A model generated the notes under the pieces. It had not been told where the DNA came from. It worked only from the letters and a program-made list of their open reading frames with translations, and searched no databases. From the NCBI RefSeq assembly GCF_040049275.1, contig NZ_JBDZDT010000006.1, forward strand, positions 434,001 to 498,000: a stretch of DNA of 64,000 nt, written 5' to 3'. Shown one piece after another: positions 8,058 to 16,952 of this stretch. Both the position numbers and the translations under genes were made by a program. This DNA comes from Aquabacter sp040049275 (GTDB lineage: Bacteria; Pseudomonadota; Alphaproteobacteria; Rhizobiales; Xanthobacteraceae). Position 1 is the stretch's first letter. Every line of letters starts with the position of its first letter.

Positions 8058-9377
8058 TTAGCGTCCGGCCCGCGCCGCCGGGCGCTGCTTCGCCAGCATG
8101 CGGCCGAGCACAAAGGCGAGCATAACGGCGACGACAAGGACACAGGCCAGCGCTTCGAACCCCGCTTCGAAGCGGCCCGTGGTCTGCTTGATCCACCCGA
8201 CGAGATACGGGCCGACGAAGCCGCCGAGATTGCCGATGGAATTGATGAGGGCGATGCCGGCCGCTGCCGCGGTTCCGCGCAGGAACAAGGGCGGCACCGT
8301 CCAGAACGGCCCCAGAGCCGCATAGATGCCAACGGAGGCGACGGTCACCGCCGCAATGGCGACGATGTGGGACGGCGCGTGGACGCTGGCGATCAGGCCG
8401 AGGGCGCCGAGGCCCAGTGCCGCAGCCACGTGCAGGATGCGCTCCCCCGTCCTGTCGCTGTGATGGCCCCAGACGAGCATGGCGATGGCGCTGAGGCCAT
8501 AGGGCACGATGAGGATCAGCCCAATCTGCTGGGTCGCATAGCCCATGGCCTGCATGATCTGGGGCAGCCACAGGCCGATGCCATAGAGCCCCACCACCAG
8601 CCCGAAATAGACGAGGCCGAGAACGATCACCCTCGGGTCGGTCAAGGCCGGCCACAGCGCATGGCTGGCGAGGGGCGCGTGCTCCGCCTGATCGGCGGCG
8701 AGCCGGGCCGAAATGGCCGCCTTCTCCTCCGCCGTGAGCCAGCGGGCGGCGTGTGGCCCGTCGGGGAGGAACTTCAGCACCGCGATGCCCAGCAGACAGG
8801 CGGGCAGGCCCTCGACGATGAACAGCCACTGCCAGCCCGACAGGCCGAGGACGCCATGGGTGGCACCCAGGAGGAAAGCCGAAAGCGGCGCCCCGACGGC
8901 GCTCGCAATGGGCACCGCGGCCATGAACAGCGCCACGTAGCGGGCACGCACGGCCAAGGGAAACCAATAGCCGAGATAGAGGATCATTCCCGACAGGAAT
9001 CCGGCCTCCGCCGCCCCCAGGAGAAACCTCAAGGCGAAGAAGCCCTTTTCCTCGGTGACGAAGGCTGTCGCCGCCGAGATGAGCCCCCAGGTCACCATGA
9101 TCCGGCAGATCCAGAGCCGGGCTCCGACCTTCTCCAGGATGAGGTTGCTCGGCACCTCGAAGAGGAAATAGCCAAGGAAGAAAATGCCGGCGCCCCAGCC
9201 ATAGACGAGGGGCGTCAGGCCGAGGTCCGCATTCATCTCGAGAGCGGCGAACCCCACATTCACCCGGTCGAGGAAGCTGACGAGATAGAGCACCATCATC
9301 AGCGGGATGAGGCGGCGCAACGCCTTACCAAATGCGCGCTGCTCCACGTCCGTGGCCGCTGCCATCGTCGTCTGCAT
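8058..9377 (-). CDS. MFS transporter, anion:cation symporter type
   Basis: Twelve-helix major facilitator of the ACS type (relatives carry phthalate, tartrate, 4-hydroxyphenylacetate and sugar acids). Typical marks are LIPLMMVLYLVSFLDRVNVGFAAL in helix 1, then YGWGAGIFFLGYFLFEVPSNLILEKVGAR, the second family signature. The substrate cannot be assigned from sequence, and no catabolic or regulatory gene is adjacent. The ATG at 9377 has GGAAGAG upstream; the in-frame ATG at 9401 sits inside a hairpin (CCAGCCC 9385-9391 with GGGCTGG 9403-9409). It is convergent with cioB and lies 101 bp downstream of ureG on the same strand. Confidence 0.85.
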   Translation of the reverse strand: MQTTMAAATDVEQRAFGKALRRLIPLMMVLYLVSFLDRVNVGFAALEMNADLGLTPLVYGWGAGIFFLGYFLFEVPSNLILEKVGARLWICRIMVTWGLISAATAFVTEEKGFFALRFLLGAAEAGFLSGMILYLGYWFPLAVRARYVALFMAAVPIASAVGAPLSAFLLGATHGVLGLSGWQWLFIVEGLPACLLGIAVLKFLPDGPHAARWLTAEEKAAISARLAADQAEHAPLASHALWPALTDPRVIVLGLVYFGLVVGLYGIGLWLPQIMQAMGYATQQIGLILIVPYGLSAIAMLVWGHHSDRTGERILHVAAALGLGALGLIASVHAPSHIVAIAAVTVASVGIYAALGPFWTVPPLFLRGTAAAAGIALINSIGNLGGFVGPYLVGWIKQTTGRFEAGFEALACVLVVAVMLAFVLGRMLAKQRPAARAGR

Positions 9378-9478
9378 TCTCTTCCCAGCCCCATGGCCCA
9401 ATGGGCTGGCATAGGAAGAAACCGCCGCTGCAAGTCAAGCCGGCGATGCCCACCTTGGCCGCAGGGGCGCCGTTCCGC

Positions 9479-10101
<623 letters not shown>

Positions 10102-10105
<4 letters not shown>

Positions 10106-11028
10106 GAGCGGAAAAGCCTTGTATATTGGGTCTCGTGGCGGAACGAGCCGAGATCGGCGCGGAACGTGGCAGTTCCCAGATCGTCCAGGGTGAGGGCCGG
10201 GATCTCCTGCGCCAGCGCCGCGACCTTGGGCGCCAGCGTGGAGAGCACGCGCGTGCCGCCGGTCTGGCCGATGGGGGCGAGGCGGATTCCGGCGGACACC
10301 AGCGCCTGCATCAGGGCCAGCAGGAAGGCTTCGATGACGGCGGGCTTGGGCAGGCCGTGAGCCGCGGCGGCAAGGCCGAGGGCTATGGGATAGGCGACAT
10401 CGCCTTTCAGCGCCGGAGCCAGGGCATCCAGCTGCTCGTGCGGCCATGCGGCCAGCACCGCGTCAAGGAAGCTGCGCCCCTGCTGGCAGGTCTCCAGGCG
10501 CAGCTCGGCCGAAGGCGCGAGCGCAACGGCGAGGGCCTTCACCTCGGCAAGGGCAGCGGCATCCCCCCGTCCGGCCGCATCGAAGGCGTGGGAGAGCAGG
10601 ATGGCGTCGCTGCGGGCAAAGCCGTAGAGGAGCAGGTCTGAGAGCCAGGAGAGGAGGCTGTCCTCCTTCTCCACGTCCCCCGCTTCCACTGCCCATTCGA
10701 GCGCGTGGGAATAGGCATAACCCCCGACGGGGAAGGAGGGGGAGAGCCAGGCGAAGAGCGGGAGGAGGCTGAGTGCCCCTCCGTCCCTTATGCGGGACGC
10801 TTCCTCAGCCCTTAATGTGCGCCCTACCCCTTCGACCACCGCGTCCCCTCCCCCCTTGCGGGGGAGGGCTAGGGAGGGGGGTGATACAGCCTCCGCTAAA
10901 GAACCAGATATCGTGAGAGCAGAGAGGACATCACCCCCCTCCCTGCCCTCCCCCGCAAGGGGGGAGGGTGAGACCAGAGGCGCCTCGCCCTCGACCGTCG
11001 CCGGCAGGCGCTTCGCGACATCAGCCAT
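10102..11028 (-). CDS. ureF: Urease accessory protein UreF with repeat-derived N-terminal extension
   Basis: UreF links UreD to UreG in the nickel-insertion complex. The normal UreF fold starts only at about residue 88 with LLPLFAWLSPSFPVGGYAYS and runs to the C-terminus. Before it, residues ~17-84 are translated from a palindromic repeat (10844-10971) and read as SPSPLAGEGREGG and SPPSLALPRKGGG. The ATG at 11028 overlaps the ureE stop by 8 bases (ATGGCTGA), as expected for the ancestral start, so the repeat looks inserted in frame, giving 308 aa instead of ~230. Alternatively translation starts at a GTG at 10839, where the repeat arm supplies a purine-rich GGGGAGGGGA. Both make a complete UreF domain. 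Confidence 0.85.
10844..10971. repeat. Palindromic repeat, family B copy 1 (inside ureF)
   Basis: About 128 bp with long imperfect terminal inverted repeats. The left arm begins TCCCCTCCCCCCTTGCGGGG and ends GGGAGGGGGGTGAT; the right arm is its near-complement, ATCACCCCCCTCCC to GGGGGGAGGGTGA. The central ~45 bp are unique. The same arm type occurs at 16014 and 53374. Here it lies within the reading frame of ureF, contains no stop in that frame, and adds ~65 residues. Confidence 0.85.
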
Positions 11029-11710
11029 GACGGTGGTGGTGATGCCCGCAGCCGCAGTCTTCGCCATGGGCATGATCGTGCTTCTCGCCATGCGAATGCG
11101 CATGCGCCTCGGCGTGGGAATGAGCATGGGCGTGGGAGTGAGAGTGCCCTTGGTGCTCATGCCCATGGTCATGGCCGCAATCCGGTCCGTGCACATGGCC
11201 TTCCTCGCCATGGCCGTGATGGTGCCCATGGTCGTGGTGCTCATGCCCATGATGCCCGTGCCCGCCATGGGCCTCCGCCGCCTCATAGGCCCCCTTCTCG
11301 GGCCGGAACGGCCGCACCACCGGCGTCGCGATGGCACCCAGGCCGCGCACCATTTCCAGCAGCACATGGTCCTCGGCGAAATAGATCGCCTCTTCCGTGA
11401 TCTCCGCCGCCACGTGCCGGTTGCCCAGGTGCCACGCGGCCTTGAGCAGCCGCAGCGGGCTCGTGGTCTTCACCTCGATCAGCTTTTCCGGCGCGGCTTC
11501 CACCTTCACCAGCCGGTCGTCCTCCAGCCTGATGGCATCGCCATGGTCGAGGACGGTGGCCTTCTCCAGATCCAGCAGGAATTGCGTCCCACCCTCCCCG
11601 GTCATCACGATGCGGCGGCGGTGGCGGGCCTGATGGTCGAGGATCACGGTGTCGACGACGCGCTCCTCGCGGACGGCGGGGCGGCGGACGATGGCGGTGG
11701 CGCGGATCAT
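11021..11710 (-). CDS. ureE: Urease accessory nickel chaperone UreE with long His-rich tail
   Basis: Nickel metallochaperone that hands Ni to UreG. The N-terminal half carries the UreE peptide-binding domain and the metal-binding domain with WHLGNRHVAAEI, the conserved surface His. The last ~80 residues are a nickel-storage-like tail with about 35 histidines plus three cysteines (PDCGHDHGHEH, GEDCGCGHHHH). At 229 aa it is longer than the ~150-170 aa core because of this tail. It ends inside the first codons of ureF (8-base overlap) and follows ureC after 56 bp. The tail DNA is strongly repetitive (GGCCAT/CAT-type triplets on the plus strand). Confidence 0.95.
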   Translation of the reverse strand: MIRATAIVRRPAVREERVVDTVILDHQARHRRRIVMTGEGGTQFLLDLEKATVLDHGDAIRLEDDRLVKVEAAPEKLIEVKTTSPLRLLKAAWHLGNRHVAAEITEEAIYFAEDHVLLEMVRGLGAIATPVVRPFRPEKGAYEAAEAHGGHGHHGHEHHDHGHHHGHGEEGHVHGPDCGHDHGHEHQGHSHSHAHAHSHAEAHAHSHGEKHDHAHGEDCGCGHHHHRHG

Positions 11711-11766
11711 GGAAACCTCGGATCAGGACGGGCGCGCCGAAGCACGCTTCTGCCGCCCATCATAGC

Positions 11767-13479
11767 TCAGAAGAGGAAATAGCGCTGGGCCATGGGGAGC
11801 ACCTCCGCCGGCTCGCAGACGAGAAGCTCCCCGTCCGCGCGCACGTCATAGGTCTCCGCATCTACCTCGATATGGGGCGTGGCATCGTTGAGGATCATGC
11901 TTTTCTTAGAGATGCCGCCGCGCACATTTTCCACCGCCACCAGCGCCTTACCGGTCTGGAGGCGGGCCGCGATGCCGTCCTCCAGCGCCGCCTTGGAGAC
12001 GAAGGTGAAGGAGGTGGCGGTGCGCGCCCGGCCAAAGGCGCCGAACTGGTAGCGGTAATGCACCGGCTGGGGCGTGGGGATGGAGGCATTGGGGTCGCCC
12101 ATCTGCGCCATGGCTATGGCGCCGCCCTTCAGCACGAGGTCCGGCTTCACGCCAAAGAAGGCCGGCGTCCAGAGCACGAGGTCAGCGAGCTTGCCCGCCT
12201 CCACGGAACCGATGTGCCTGGACACGCCGTGGGCGATGGCCGGGTTGATGGTGTATTTCGCGATGTAGCGGCGCGCGCGCAGATTGTCGTTGTCGCCCTC
12301 GCCGGGCAGGCCGCCGCGCTGGCGCTTCATCTTGTCCGCGGTCTGCCACGTGCGGATGATCACCTCACCCACCCGGCCCATGGCCTGGCTGTCCGAACTC
12401 ATCATGGAGAGCGCGCCGATATCGTGGAGGATATCCTCCGCCGCGATGGTCTCGCGCCGGATGCGGCTTTCCGCGAAGGCCAAATCTTCTGCGATGGAGG
12501 GGTCGAGGTGGTGGCACACCATGAGCATGTCCAGATGCTCGTCGATGGTGTTCCGCGTGAAGGGCCGCGTGGGGTTGGTGGAGGAGGGCAGCACATTGGC
12601 GAGCCCTGCCACCTTGATGATGTCAGGCGCATGCCCGCCGCCCGCGCCCTCGGTATGAAAGGCGTGGATGGTGCGGCCCTTGAAGGCGGCGATGGTGTCC
12701 TCCACGAACCCGCTCTCGTTCAGCGTGTCCGTGTGGATCATCACCTGCACGTCGAACGCATCCGCCACCGAGAGGCAGCAGTCGATGGCGGCCGGGGTCG
12801 TGCCCCAATCCTCGTGGAGCTTCAGCGCGCAGGCGCCGGCCCGTACCATCTCCTCCAGCGCCGCCGGCTGGGAGGCATTGCCCTTGCCGGCGAAGGCGAG
12901 ATTCATGGGGAAGGCATCCGCCGCCTCGATCATGCGGGAGATGTGCCAGGGCCCCGGCGTGCAGGTGGTGGCGAAGGTGCCGGTGGCCGGCCCCGTTCCG
13001 CCGCCGAGCATGGTGGTGATGCCGGAGGACAGCGCCTCCTCGATCTGCTGCGGGCAGATGAAATGGATGTGGCTGTCGAAGCCACCAGCGGTGAGGATCT
13101 TCCCCTCGCCCGCAATCACTTCCGTGCCGGGACCGATGATGATGTCGACGCCCGGCTGCACATCGGGATTGCCGGCCTTGCCGAGCTTCGCGATGCGCCC
13201 ACCGGAAATGCCCACGTCGCACTTCACGATGCCCCAATGGTCCAGCACCACCGCATTGGTGATGACTGTGTCCACCGCGCCGGCCGCATTGGTCACCTGG
13301 CTCTGGCCCATGCCGTCCCGGATCACCTTGCCGCCGCCGAACTTCACCTCCTCGCCATAGATGGTGAAGTCCTTCTCCACCTCGATCATGAGGGTCGTAT
13401 CCGCGAGGCGGATCTTGTCCCCCGTGGTGGGGCCGAACATGTGGGCGTAGGCGGAGCGGGGCAGATGGGCCTTGGTCAT
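11767..13479 (-). CDS. ureC: Urease alpha subunit (catalytic)
   Basis: Amidohydrolase subunit holding the dinuclear nickel centre that hydrolyses urea to ammonia and carbamate. The start MTKAHLPRSAYAHMFGPTTGD at 13479 matches family N-termini and gives 570 aa; the in-frame ATG at 13509 would overlap the gfa gene and is less likely. Key residues are visible: His-x-His in SHIHFICPQQ, the lysine that is carbamylated in ALKLHEDWG (about residue 220), His in MIHTDTLNE, His in FHTEGAGGGHAPD, the flap Cys-His in MVCHHLDPS, and the metal Asp region ALSMMSSDSQAMGRVGE. No defects were seen. Confidence 0.98.
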   Translation of the reverse strand: MTKAHLPRSAYAHMFGPTTGDKIRLADTTLMIEVEKDFTIYGEEVKFGGGKVIRDGMGQSQVTNAAGAVDTVITNAVVLDHWGIVKCDVGISGGRIAKLGKAGNPDVQPGVDIIIGPGTEVIAGEGKILTAGGFDSHIHFICPQQIEEALSSGITTMLGGGTGPATGTFATTCTPGPWHISRMIEAADAFPMNLAFAGKGNASQPAALEEMVRAGACALKLHEDWGTTPAAIDCCLSVADAFDVQVMIHTDTLNESGFVEDTIAAFKGRTIHAFHTEGAGGGHAPDIIKVAGLANVLPSSTNPTRPFTRNTIDEHLDMLMVCHHLDPSIAEDLAFAESRIRRETIAAEDILHDIGALSMMSSDSQAMGRVGEVIIRTWQTADKMKRQRGGLPGEGDNDNLRARRYIAKYTINPAIAHGVSRHIGSVEAGKLADLVLWTPAFFGVKPDLVLKGGAIAMAQMGDPNASIPTPQPVHYRYQFGAFGRARTATSFTFVSKAALEDGIAARLQTGKALVAVENVRGGISKKSMILNDATPHIEVDAETYDVRADGELLVCEPAEVLPMAQRYFLF

Positions 13480-13489
13480 CACAGGGTCC

Positions 13490-13846
13490 TCAGGTGCTCG
13501 CGCCGTCATTGGCTATCGGTTTCAGGCTCGAAAGGTCCACGCCGTCCAGCGTCCGGGCATTCACCGCGACCACCGCCGTCCCGTCGAGCTTCGTGCCACG
13601 GGCGAAGGATTCGACACCGCAGGTGGCGCAGAACAGATGCTGGATCCGGTGCTTGTTGAAGAGATACTCGGTCATCGCCCCCTCGCCCTTCTTCAGGGTG
13701 AACGCGCCGGCGGGCGCGAAGGTGAGGATGGTGCCGAGGCGCCCGCAGCGCGAGCAGTTGCAGGTCATGGTGTCATCGAGGTCCAGATCCACCTCGAAGC
13801 GCACGGCGCCGCATTGGCAACCGCCGAAATAGTGTTGGATTGCCAT
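13490..13846 (-). CDS. GFA-family zinc protein (CENP-V/GFA domain) inside the urease operon
   Basis: A small GFA (glutathione-dependent formaldehyde-activating enzyme-like) domain of 118 aa. Both zinc sites are visible: GGCQCGAVRFE with CNCSRCGR, and LFCATCGVESF. Most family members have no proven activity; S-hydroxymethylglutathione formation is known only for a few. It sits between ureAB and ureC: its ATG at 13846 overlaps the ureAB stop (GTGATG; a GTG at 13849 is the alternative start), and its stop is 10 bp from the ureC start, so it must be co-transcribed with urease. Its function in this context is unknown. Confidence 0.85.
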   Translation of the reverse strand: MAIQHYFGGCQCGAVRFEVDLDLDDTMTCNCSRCGRLGTILTFAPAGAFTLKKGEGAMTEYLFNKHRIQHLFCATCGVESFARGTKLDGTAVVAVNARTLDGVDLSSLKPIANDGAST

Positions 13847-14466
13847 CACAGAATTCCCATCACGTCGCCCCGGAAGCCATACACTTCCCGCTTGCCGGAG
13901 AACGGTACCAACATCACCTCCCGGGTCGAACCCGGCTCGAAGCGCACCGCCGTGCCGGCGGCGATGTCGAGGCGCATGCCGCGCGCCTTGGCGCGGTCGA
14001 AGGCCAGCGCCGGATTGGTCTCGAAGAAGTGGTAGTGGCTGCCCACCTGGATGGGCCGGTCGCCGGTGTTGGCGACGCTCACCGCCACCCGCTCGGCATC
14101 CGCGTTGAAGACGATGTCGCCGGGCTTCGTCGTGATCGCGCCCGGCACGTCGTCGGAGGCGGCGCCGCGAATGGGGTGGTGGACGGTGACGAGTTTGGTG
14201 CCGTCCGGAAAGGTCGCCTCCACCTGGATGTCGTGGATCATCTCGGCGATGCCCTCCATCACCTGATCGGTGGTGATCACATGGGCGCCCGCTTCCATCA
14301 GGTCCGCCACGGTGCGTCCGTCCCGCGCCCCTTCCACCACGAAATCGGTGATGAGGGCGATGGCCTCGGGATGGTTGAGCTTCACGCCGCGCGCAAGGCG
14401 CCTGCGGGCGACCTCGGCGGCCATGGCGATGAACAGCTTGTCTTTTTCGCGCGGCGTCAGCAGCAC
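13846..14466 (-). CDS. ureAB: Fused urease gamma-beta subunit (UreA-UreB)
   Basis: The two small structural subunits of urease in one chain. Residues ~1-100 are the gamma subunit (LTPREKDKLFIAMAAEVARRR, then EMIHDIQVEATFPDGTKLVTVHHPI). Residues ~107-206 are the beta subunit (PGDIVFNADAERVAVSVANTGDRPIQVGSHYHFFETNPAL, then AGTAVRFEPGSTREV and the C-terminal YGFRGDVMG). The linker is about 10 residues and there is no internal stop. In most bacteria these are separate genes; fusions are known, for example in Helicobacter. The stop overlaps the start of the gfa gene. Length 206 aa equals the sum of two normal subunits. Confidence 0.95.
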   Translation of the reverse strand: MLLTPREKDKLFIAMAAEVARRRLARGVKLNHPEAIALITDFVVEGARDGRTVADLMEAGAHVITTDQVMEGIAEMIHDIQVEATFPDGTKLVTVHHPIRGAASDDVPGAITTKPGDIVFNADAERVAVSVANTGDRPIQVGSHYHFFETNPALAFDRAKARGMRLDIAAGTAVRFEPGSTREVMLVPFSGKREVYGFRGDVMGIL

Positions 14467-14476
14467 GGCGTCCCTC

Positions 14477-15325
14477 CTAAGAAGCCCAAACGCGGGGCAG
14501 CGGCGCGCCCCGGAATCTCATGAGAAACGAGATGGCATCGCGCCGCAACGTTTCGATGTCGGCGGCGACCCAGCGCACGGCAAGAAGCCCGTTCCAGGCA
14601 CTGGCGCCCGCCTCGCTGGCGCAGCCGTCCAGCAGGCCCCGCGCCTCCTCCAGCCGCGCTTCCGCGTCGGGCGCGACATAAAGGCAGGTGGCAAGAGCCG
14701 CCTTGCCCGCCGCCACCGCCGGACGGGAGAGGAGCGCGGCGACGGGGCCGGAAAGGCGCAGCGCGTCGGCGAAAATCAGCTCCCCCGCCCGGCGCACACG
14801 CCAGTGGTCGCAGAGGTGTCCGCTCTCCATCGCCTCGCCCCGCGCGGCGCGGCCGAACACCACTGCCTCGAAGGAGAGGAAATAAGAGAGCGGCGCCAGA
14901 TCCACCTCGTAGCGCCGCGCGAGGCGGGCGTGGTCGAACAGGATGGTTTCCTGCGGCATCCAGTGGAGATGGGCGCCGTGCGCGGCTGAGAGGCGGACGG
15001 CGATATGGGCGGTCGCCCCATCGGAGCGGTAGACCTTTTCGGCGGCCGGCGTGGAGACGGTGAGGCGCGCACCCGCCCCCGCCCCCGCCGCAATGGTGAA
15101 ACGGTCGCCGCAGGCGACGCCGCCGGCCGTGTTGACCAGCACCGCCTCCAGGCCCACGCCATCCACGCGCGGGAGGCGGGCCCGCAGGGCGCCGCTCTCG
15201 GAAAGCTCCGCCAGATGGGTGCGGCCGCGCGCCGCTTCCACCGTCACCCGCACCCGCCCTTCGCTGCGCTGGCGCGCCGGCGCCTGTCCCTCAGATGGCC
15301 ATGAGGCGGCGGACATCATCCCCAT
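14477..15325 (-). CDS. ureD: Urease accessory protein UreD
   Basis: Scaffold protein that binds apo-urease and recruits UreF and UreG for nickel insertion. Family marks are VLVNTAGGVACGDRF near residue 65, then STPAAEKVYRS, and LHWMPQETILFDHARLARRYEVDLA. At 282 aa it is full length. The start is ambiguous among ATGs at 15325, 15319 and 15316; all overlap the 3' end of urtE, so urea transport and urease genes form one transcription unit. The stop is 10 bp before ureAB. Confidence 0.93.
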   Translation of the reverse strand: MGMMSAASWPSEGQAPARQRSEGRVRVTVEAARGRTHLAELSESGALRARLPRVDGVGLEAVLVNTAGGVACGDRFTIAAGAGAGARLTVSTPAAEKVYRSDGATAHIAVRLSAAHGAHLHWMPQETILFDHARLARRYEVDLAPLSYFLSFEAVVFGRAARGEAMESGHLCDHWRVRRAGELIFADALRLSGPVAALLSRPAVAAGKAALATCLYVAPDAEARLEEARGLLDGCASEAGASAWNGLLAVRWVAADIETLRRDAISFLMRFRGAPLPRVWAS

Positions 15326-15986
15326 CGAGCCCGCTCCGGTCTCCGCTCGCCGCCACCTCGCCGCGCTCCATCAGGATGAAGCGGTCGGCAAGCTCCTTGG
15401 CGAACTCGAAATACTGTTCCACCAGGATGATGGCCATGTCGCCCTTGTCGCGCAAATAGGCGATGGCCCGGCCGATATCCTTGATGATGGAAGGCTGGAT
15501 GCCTTCCGTTGGTTCGTCCAGCACCAGGAGGCTCGGCCGTGTCACCAGCGCGCGGCCGATGGCGAGCTGCTGCTGCTGCCCGCCGGAGAGGTCGCCGCCG
15601 CGCCGGCCCATCATGGATTTCAGCACCGGGAACAGCTCGAAAATCTCGTCAGGGACGTATTTGTCCTTGCGGGCGAGGCGGGCATAGCCGGTTTCCAGAT
15701 TCTCCTTCACGGTGAGGAGCGGGAACACCTCGCGGCCCTGGGGCACGAAGCCGATGCCGAGCGCGGCGCGGTCCGGCGTCGGCAGGCGGGTGATATCCTG
15801 CCCGTTGAAGGTGATGGTGCCGCCGGCGATGGTCCTTTGCCCGACAATGGCGCGCAGGAGCGAGGTCTTGCCCACGCCGTTGCGGCCGAGCACGCACGTC
15901 ACCTGCCCCGGCAGCGCCTCCACCGAGACTTTGCGCAGCGTGTGGGCGGCGCCGTAATAGAGATCGAGGTTTTCGACCTTCAGCAT
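15291..15986 (-). CDS. urtE: Urea ABC transporter ATP-binding protein UrtE
   Basis: Second ATPase of the high-affinity urea importer (branched-chain amino-acid family). Walker A GRNGVGKTS, signature LSGGQQQQLAIGRAL, Walker B LLVLDEPTEGIQP and the H-loop-like VEQYFEFA region are visible. UrtE-type proteins carry this EGIQPSII sequence. Length 231 aa. Its 3' end overlaps ureD, tying transport to hydrolysis. A palindromic repeat (16014-16132) separates it from urtD. Confidence 0.95.
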   Translation of the reverse strand: MLKVENLDLYYGAAHTLRKVSVEALPGQVTCVLGRNGVGKTSLLRAIVGQRTIAGGTITFNGQDITRLPTPDRAALGIGFVPQGREVFPLLTVKENLETGYARLARKDKYVPDEIFELFPVLKSMMGRRGGDLSGGQQQQLAIGRALVTRPSLLVLDEPTEGIQPSIIKDIGRAIAYLRDKGDMAIILVEQYFEFAKELADRFILMERGEVAASGDRSGLDGDDVRRLMAI

Positions 15987-16013
15987 GGGAGGCCTCCGCT
16001 GGGGCGCGCAAAA

Positions 16014-16132
16014 GCCCTCTCCCGCTTGCGGGGGAGGGGTGGGAGGGGGCCGGCCGCAGGCCGGTTAACGCCAGGAGCGTGGAGAGGTCGCGCCTGCCCC
16101 CTCCCCAGCCCTCCCCCGCAAGCGGGAGAGGG
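16014..16132. repeat. Palindromic repeat, family B copy 2 (between urtD and urtE)
   Basis: Long imperfect inverted repeat. The left arm is 16014-16050 (GCCCTCTCCCGCTTGCGGGG to GGGAGGGGGC) and the right arm is 16096-16132 (GCCCCCTCCCC to CGCAAGCGGGAGAGGG). The arms each contain a small CCCGCTTGCGGG-type hairpin. It would fold into a stable structure in the urt mRNA and could alter the relative stability of upstream and downstream segments (inference). Confidence 0.85.
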
Positions 16133-16175
16133 AGCGCGCCCAGCGGGAGAGTACGTGTCGGAAACAGGCATTCCC

Positions 16176-16946
16176 TCACCTCCCCAGATAGACTTCGATG
16201 ACGCGCTCATTGGCGCTCACCTGATCGAGCGATCCTTCCGCCAGCACCGAGCCTTCGTGCAGCACCGTCACCTTCACGCCGAGGTCGCGCACGAACTGCA
16301 TGTCGTGCTCCACCACCACCACCGACTGCGTCTTTGCGATATCCCGCAGCAAATCCGCCGTGTCCGCCGTCTCCTGGTCGGTCATGCCGGCGGCGGGCTC
16401 GTCCACCAGAAGAAGGCGCGGCTCCTGGGCCAGCAGCATGCCGATCTCCAGCCACTGCTTCTGCCCGTGGGACAGCTCCGCCGCCTTGCGGAAGCGATGG
16501 TCCTTCAGGCGGATGCGCTCCAGCAGCGCCTCGATGCGCTCTTTCTCATGGGCCGTGCGGCGCCAATAGATGTTGGCGAAGGCGCGCCGGTCCTCCTTCA
16601 GGGCGAGGAGCAGATTGTCCTCCACCGTGTGCATATCGAACACGGTGGGGGTCTGGAACTTGCGGCCGATACCCAGCTGGGCGATGGCGGCTTCGTCCAG
16701 CTTGGTGAGGTCGTAGGTGCCGGCGAACATGGCCTCGCCCTTGGTGGGGCGGGTCTTGCCGGTGATGACGTCCATCATGGTTGTCTTGCCGGCGCCGTTG
16801 GGGCCGATGATGGCGCGCATCTCGGCTTCCTCGATGGTGAGCGAGAGGGCGTTGAGCGCTCTGAAGCCGTCGAACACCACCGAGACGTTGTCGAGGTACA
16901 AGAGGGACTGGGTGAGGGTCTGGGTATCGGGGAGCGTTGCTTCCAT
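16176..16946 (-). CDS. urtD: Urea ABC transporter ATP-binding protein UrtD
   Basis: First ATPase of the urea importer. Walker A GPNGAGKTT, the signature region LSHGQKQWLEIGMLL (LSHGQ is the LivG/UrtD variant), Walker B LLLVDEPAAGMTDQE and the switch His in VVVEHDMQFVRDL are all present. Length 256 aa. It starts 6 bp after the end of urtC on the minus strand. A downstream palindromic repeat separates it from urtE. Confidence 0.95.
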   Translation of the reverse strand: MEATLPDTQTLTQSLLYLDNVSVVFDGFRALNALSLTIEEAEMRAIIGPNGAGKTTMMDVITGKTRPTKGEAMFAGTYDLTKLDEAAIAQLGIGRKFQTPTVFDMHTVEDNLLLALKEDRRAFANIYWRRTAHEKERIEALLERIRLKDHRFRKAAELSHGQKQWLEIGMLLAQEPRLLLVDEPAAGMTDQETADTADLLRDIAKTQSVVVVEHDMQFVRDLGVKVTVLHEGSVLAEGSLDQVSANERVIEVYLGR

Positions 16947-16952
16947 GGGTCC

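Noticed and set aside
10106..10447. Upstream extension of the ureG frame
   Set aside because: It overlaps ureF out of frame; the ATG at 10105 gives the exact family start.
11030..11270. Short tandem repeats (GCCCATG/CATGGC-type) resembling a CRISPR or VNTR
   Set aside because: They are the codon-level repeats of the UreE His-rich tail; there are no regular spacers.
11029..11367. Further upstream extension of the ureF frame into ureE
   Set aside because: It is the Met/Thr-rich shadow of the UreE histidine tail; the ATG at 11028 is the only start with an operon-like overlap.
11872..13659. 595-codon open frame opposite ureC
   Set aside because: Antisense shadow of ureC with no family similarity.
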